Below the pieces are notes generated by a model, which was given only the letters and a program-made list of their open reading frames with translations, made no database searches and was not told the origin of the DNA. From NCBI GenBank assembly GCA_023140455.1, contig JAGLLQ010000190.1:1-8212 (forward strand): a stretch of DNA of 8,212 nt, given 5' to 3'. Of the stretch, positions 4,359 to 8,212 are shown piece by piece (within the stretch, counting starts at the first letter, position 1; each line of letters opens with the position of its first letter). The translations under genes and the position numbers were made by a program. Source of the stretch: Desulfobacteraceae bacterium. GTDB taxonomy: Bacteria; Desulfobacterota; Desulfobacteria; Desulfobacterales; Desulfobacteraceae.

Positions 4359-6698
4359 ATGAGTAATAAGTCAGAATATTATAAGATTTCAGGCAAACAA
4401 GATGGCAAACGCCTCCCATCAAGAGTTGTTGAAGAAATTATTCAGAATAAAGTAAAAAAGAATCACAGGCACCTTGAGATTGAGGCCTTTGGCCAGCATG
4501 GCATTGGCGGCAGGCTATGGAGTGCCAAAGACGAGGAAATCAACATACGTGTAACAGGTCATTCAGGGCAGAGGACCGGTTCGCTGGGGTTTCCAAACAC
4601 CAAAATCGAAATCATGGGGCCTGCTTCAGATGATATTGGCTGGCTCAATGCAGGTGCTGAAATTGTAGTTCACGGACATGCTTCCAATGGTGTAATGAAT
4701 GGTGCAGCCCAGGGCCGGGTTTATATTGCCGGCAGTATTGGTGCAAGAGCCATGACTATGACCAAACATAATCCCAGGTTTAACCCGCCTGAATTATGGA
4801 TTTTAGGTTCAGCAGGTGATTTTTTTGGAGAATTCATGGCAGGCGGTATTGCCATAATATGTAATCATGAATCCCAAAACTTTTCCTCTGCTCTTGGCTA
4901 TAGACCATTTGTTGGGATGGTTGCTGGCAAAGCCTTTGTCAGGGGTAAAATTGATGGCTTCAGCGAAAATGACGCCAAGATAATTCCTATATCTGAGGAT
5001 GAATGGACCTGGCTTTTAACCAATCTTACAAAATTTCTTACAAAAATTGATAAAGATGATCTGCTTGAATCTTTAAGCAATCGATCTGAGTGGACTTTAT
5101 TAAGAGCAAAAAACCAGAAAGAAAAACTTGAGAATGGTTCTAAAAACTCAATGGCATCTTTCAGATCAAACTCCTGGGATAAGGAGCTTGGTGATGGCGG
5201 GCTTTTTGGAGATATTCTGGATACTGAAAAAGAGACCTGCCCAATTATTACATCAGGTGATATGAGAAGGTTTGCACCGGTATGGGAAAATAAAAAATAT
5301 AAAGCTCCATGTGAGGCTGCATGCCCTACAGGGATACCTGTTCAGGATCGATGGCATCTTGTAAGATCAGACCTGCTTGATAATGCATTGACTAAGCAGC
5401 TTGAATATACTCCTTTCCCGGCAACGGTTTGCGGCTATCTATGTCCAAATCCCTGCATGGCGTCATGCACAAGGAATACAGAAGGTATGGCACCAATTGA
5501 TATAAAAGCACTCAATCGTGTAACTGAAGATGCACCGCTCCCGACTCCTGTAAAAAAGAATGGAAAAAATATTGCTGTTATTGGTGCTGGTGTTGCAGGG
5601 ATATCATGTGCATGGCACCTCACACTCAAAGGATATAGTGTTACTCTTTTTGATGAAAACAAAGAAATCGGCGGAAAAATCTCAAGCGTAATACCGGAAT
5701 CAAGATTTTCTAAAACAACATTCCAAAAAGAACTTAAAAGAGTAAAAAAACTGATACCTGACATAGTGCTTAATAAAAAAATTGATGAATCTGAATTCAT
5801 AAAAATCAAAGATGAATTTGATTTTACTATTATTGCATCAGGTGCTTCAAAACCAAGGATGCTGCCTATTGATGGAGTTGAAAAAGCTGATTCAGCAATG
5901 AATTTTCTTACACTTGCTAAAAAAAACAAAGTCAAACCGGGCAAAAATATAGTTATTATTGGTGCAGGGAATGTTGGATGTGATGTTGCAATTCAAGCTC
6001 ACCGGTTAGGAGCAAAAAATATTACACTTATTGATGTCCAGAAACCGGCTGCTTTTGGCAATGAAAAAAGAGATGCACAAAACTGTGGTGCAAAATTCAA
6101 GTGGCCATGTTTTACAGAAAAGATCACTGACAAAGGTGTTCTTTTAAAAGATGGGGAACTTCTAAAAGCTGATACTGTGATAATATCAATTGGTGATGAC
6201 CCGGATCTATCTTATCTTGAGTCTTCTCTTGAGTCGGGTTCTAAAAACATAATAAAAACTGATAATAATTTTGTTTCAATTAATGATACATTTATCACAT
6301 CAGATCCAAAAGTATTTGCAATTGGTGATGCTGTAGCTCCCGGGCTTTTAACTGACGCCATTGGTATGGGTAAAAGATGTGCTCAATCAATTACAGCTGA
6401 TCTGCCTGACCTGCGTGAAAAAATAAATTCCGAAAGAATTTCTCTTGAATATTTCTCACCTTTAACCAATGAATTCAAGGGGATAGAAGATTGTGCAGCA
6501 GAATGTGCCTCTTGCGGAACATGCCGTGATTGTGGTATCTGTATTTCAATTTGCCCGGAAGGTGCAATTTTTAAAAATGAGTTAAAAGAAACAGATGAGT
6601 ATGAATATGTTTCAGATGCAGAAAAATGTATTGGATGTGGATTTTGTGCCGGAGCCTGCCCTTGCGGAATCTGGAACCTTGTTCCGAATCTGCTCTAA
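4359..6698 (+). CDS. Fusion protein: GXGXG domain of glutamate synthase + GltD-like FAD/NAD(P)H reductase + C-terminal ferredoxin
   Basis: The protein has 779 residues; ATG 4359 follows AGGAGG by eight bases. Residues about 20-215 form the GXGXG beta-helix that normally ends GltB, with repeats such as GQHGIGG (45-51), GHSGQRTGSLG (67-77) and GSAGDFFGEFMAGG (150-163). After a linker comes a GltD-type reductase. Its Cys-rich entry domain has Cys318/322 and Cys358/362/366/370. An FAD Rossmann motif GAGVAG (409-414), a second nucleotide motif GAGNVG (535-540) and the FAD-closing IGDAVAP (655-661) follow. The second Rossmann strand ends in IDV (Asp559) rather than the Tyr-Arg-Arg of NADPH-dependent GltD, which suggests NADH. 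The C-terminus (711-770) has 12 Cys, including two ferredoxin motifs, Cys722/725/728/732 and Cys757/760/763/767. The product should feed electrons to the FMN subunit while its GXGXG part completes the synthase scaffold. Electron entry from ferredoxin instead of NAD(P)H is also possible. Confidence 0.87.
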   Translation: MSNKSEYYKISGKQDGKRLPSRVVEEIIQNKVKKNHRHLEIEAFGQHGIGGRLWSAKDEEINIRVTGHSGQRTGSLGFPNTKIEIMGPASDDIGWLNAGAEIVVHGHASNGVMNGAAQGRVYIAGSIGARAMTMTKHNPRFNPPELWILGSAGDFFGEFMAGGIAIICNHESQNFSSALGYRPFVGMVAGKAFVRGKIDGFSENDAKIIPISEDEWTWLLTNLTKFLTKIDKDDLLESLSNRSEWTLLRAKNQKEKLENGSKNSMASFRSNSWDKELGDGGLFGDILDTEKETCPIITSGDMRRFAPVWENKKYKAPCEAACPTGIPVQDRWHLVRSDLLDNALTKQLEYTPFPATVCGYLCPNPCMASCTRNTEGMAPIDIKALNRVTEDAPLPTPVKKNGKNIAVIGAGVAGISCAWHLTLKGYSVTLFDENKEIGGKISSVIPESRFSKTTFQKELKRVKKLIPDIVLNKKIDESEFIKIKDEFDFTIIASGASKPRMLPIDGVEKADSAMNFLTLAKKNKVKPGKNIVIIGAGNVGCDVAIQAHRLGAKNITLIDVQKPAAFGNEKRDAQNCGAKFKWPCFTEKITDKGVLLKDGELLKADTVIISIGDDPDLSYLESSLESGSKNIIKTDNNFVSINDTFITSDPKVFAIGDAVAPGLLTDAIGMGKRCAQSITADLPDLREKINSERISLEYFSPLTNEFKGIEDCAAECASCGTCRDCGICISICPEGAIFKNELKETDEYEYVSDAEKCIGCGFCAGACPCGIWNLVPNLL

Positions 6699-6740
6699 TA
6701 TAGATTAAGCTGAACAATATTTTGAGGAATTATTTATCAG

Positions 6741-7883
6741 ATGAAAGCTTTACTTGCACTTGAGGATGGTAGAACCTTTCCCTGCAGAAGTTTTACGGGA
6801 AAAGGCGAGGCCAGTGGGGAAGTTGTATTTAACACCAGCATGACCGGGTATCAGGAAATTCTTACAGATCCATCATACCGTGGTCAGATGGTGACCATGA
6901 CATACCCTTTGATTGGAAACTATGGAGTATGCCCGGAAGATGTTGAATCGGACAGAATACAAGCTTCTGCTCTTATTGTAAAAGAATATCAGGATTTCCC
7001 GAGCAACTGGCGTTCAACCGGGACTCTTGCTTCCTACTTAAAAAAAGAAGGTGTTCTTGGAGTTGAAGATCTTGATACCAGAGCACTGACACGACACATT
7101 AGAAAAGCCGGAGCAATGCGGGCCATGATTTCAACCATTGATCTTGATCCTGTCAGCCTTGCAAAAAAAGCTCAAAATATTGAGCCCATGCAGGGAAGAG
7201 ATCTTGTAAAAATGGTTACAACAGAGAAACCATATTTCTGGAATACTTCAAAACCCTCATACATTCCAAAAAATAGTGTTTTAGCTCCTGAAATATGGCG
7301 CAACAAAAATGAAAAGCTCTCTGTAGTTGCTCTGGATTTTGGTATTAAGTACAATATTATAAGGTGCCTTGAGCAAGCAGGGTGCGAAGTCCTTGTGCTG
7401 CCTGCTGATACTGATTCTGAAACTGTCCGCAATCTCAAACCTGATGGAATATTTCTATCCAACGGCCCGGGCGACCCTGAACCTGTAACCTATGCTGTAA
7501 AAACAATAAAAGAACTTTTAGGTTTTGTTCCGATATTTGGAATCTGCCTTGGGATGCAATTGCTTGGTCTTGCCATGGGAGCTTCCACATATAAAATTAA
7601 ATTCGGACACAGAGGCGGTAATCAACCTGTAAAGAATTTTAAAACCAATAAAGTTGAAATAACATCACAGAATCATGGATTTGCAGTTAATATTGACTCA
7701 ATTGAAAAAAACAATATTAACATGACACATATCAATCTTAATGAAGATTCCTTAGAAGGACTTAAAAATGATTCTCTGGCTGCATTTGCTGTTCAATATC
7801 ACCCGGAGGCTTCTCCTGGGCCCCATGACTCAGCATATCTTTTTAACCAATTTGTAGAGATGATAAAAAATGCCAAAACGTGA
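6741..7883 (+). CDS. carA: Carbamoyl-phosphate synthase small subunit (glutamine amidotransferase)
   Basis: The protein has 380 residues, close to the usual length, and is full from the N-terminal CarA domain ([17 protein letters not shown], 30-46) to the class I glutamine amidotransferase domain (from about 195). In the latter the strand-turn [10 protein letters not shown] (239-248), the nucleophile elbow GICLGMQ with Cys269, and the catalytic pair in YHPEASPG (His354, Glu356) are intact. It hydrolyses glutamine and passes ammonia through a tunnel to CarB for carbamoyl phosphate synthesis, feeding arginine and pyrimidine pathways. The start is supported by the conserved N-terminus; the only ribosome-binding candidate, GAGGAA at 6724-6729, is rather far away (11 bases). 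The gene begins 42 bases after the glutamate synthase fusion with no visible terminator between them, so it is probably co-transcribed. Its end overlaps carB by 14 bases. Confidence 0.96.
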   Translation: MKALLALEDGRTFPCRSFTGKGEASGEVVFNTSMTGYQEILTDPSYRGQMVTMTYPLIGNYGVCPEDVESDRIQASALIVKEYQDFPSNWRSTGTLASYLKKEGVLGVEDLDTRALTRHIRKAGAMRAMISTIDLDPVSLAKKAQNIEPMQGRDLVKMVTTEKPYFWNTSKPSYIPKNSVLAPEIWRNKNEKLSVVALDFGIKYNIIRCLEQAGCEVLVLPADTDSETVRNLKPDGIFLSNGPGDPEPVTYAVKTIKELLGFVPIFGICLGMQLLGLAMGASTYKIKFGHRGGNQPVKNFKTNKVEITSQNHGFAVNIDSIEKNNINMTHINLNEDSLEGLKNDSLAAFAVQYHPEASPGPHDSAYLFNQFVEMIKNAKT

Positions 7884-8212
7884 AGATATAAAAAAAATCC
7901 TGATCATCGGTGCAGGACCTATTATTATCAGCCAGGCCTGTGAATTTGACTATTCAGGAACCCAAGCCTGTAAAGCACTGAAGGAAGAAGGTTATGAAGT
8001 AGTCCTGGTCAATTCAAACCCTGCTACAATCATGACTGACCCTGAGACTGCTGATAAAATCTATATAGAACCTGTAACAGCGGACAGTGTAGTAAAAATA
8101 ATTGAAAAAGAAAGACCTGATGCCCTGCTTCCGACTCTTGGAGGGCAAACAGGTTTAAATACTGCAATTGAAACAGCAGAGATGGGCATCCTTGAAAAAT
8201 ATAATGTTGAAA
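7870..8212 (+). CDS. carB: Carbamoyl-phosphate synthase large subunit, N-terminal part (cut by window end)
   Basis: The first 114 residues of a protein that usually has about 1070 are present; the frame is open to the last base. The start [17 protein letters not shown] is the classic CarB opening, followed by the [15 protein letters not shown] segment (23-37), [11 protein letters not shown] (48-58) and [12 protein letters not shown] (87-98) of the first pre-ATP-grasp and biotin-carboxylase-like N-domain. CarB phosphorylates bicarbonate and carbamate and combines them with ammonia supplied by CarA. ATG 7870 lies inside carA in the +1 frame, giving a 14-base overlap and likely translational coupling. 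Residue 21 is Ser where most family members have Gly (GPIxIGQA), a mild substitution. The two ATP-grasp domains and the regulatory domain lie outside the window. Confidence 0.96.
   Translation, partial: MPKREDIKKILIIGAGPIIISQACEFDYSGTQACKALKEEGYEVVLVNSNPATIMTDPETADKIYIEPVTADSVVKIIEKERPDALLPTLGGQTGLNTAIETAEMGILEKYNVE

Noticed and set aside
5435..5944. 169-codon open frame on the minus strand
   Set aside because: It lies opposite the FAD-binding part of the reductase fusion and shows only low-complexity hydrophobic sequence expected from the antisense of Lys/Glu-rich coding.

Overview
The window is low in G+C and densely coded, with all six coding regions on the plus strand. Nothing in it resembles a defence system, phage or CRISPR array. 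The gene set points to an anaerobic bacterium, most likely a sulfate reducer of the Desulfobacterota (Desulfobacterales-like). The pointers are a two-domain selenium-metabolism YedF, an 'archaeal-style' glutamate synthase split over three genes with many added ferredoxin motifs, and a hybrid sensor kinase with stacked receiver domains. This taxonomic call is inference from gene content, not from a marker gene.

Layout. Positions 1-396 hold the 3' end of a hybrid kinase or multi-receiver protein. Its last receiver lacks about 40 central residues, including the phospho-acceptor Asp. Positions 397-561 are an AT-rich spacer with candidate promoters for yedF (562-1173). Positions 1174-1617 contain no gene. 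They carry a nested inverted-repeat element (about 1201-1503) that looks like a non-autonomous transposon (MITE) or IS remnant, and then a leader with a possible sigma-54-type promoter. From 1618 to the end runs an apparent operon: a class II glutamine amidotransferase subunit, a ferredoxin plus FMN glutamate synthase subunit, a GXGXG plus GltD-like flavin reductase plus ferredoxin fusion, then carA and the start of carB.

How the genes work together. The three glt genes between them encode every domain of a glutamate synthase (GOGAT). The order is amidotransferase, FMN/Fe-S synthase, GXGXG scaffold and pyridine-nucleotide/FAD reductase. They are redistributed over three polypeptides instead of the usual long GltB plus GltD. 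The enzyme should release ammonia from glutamine and transfer it to 2-oxoglutarate to give glutamate. CarA/CarB also consume glutamine, to make carbamoyl phosphate for arginine and pyrimidines. The downstream block is therefore a glutamine-nitrogen distribution operon, held together by overlaps of 37 and 14 bases and short gaps of 12 and 42 bases.

The points most worth a second look are the receiver with the internal deletion, the nested inverted repeats, the possible sigma-54 promoter, and the domain arrangement and likely cofactor preference of the split glutamate synthase. No clearly novel multi-gene system is visible.
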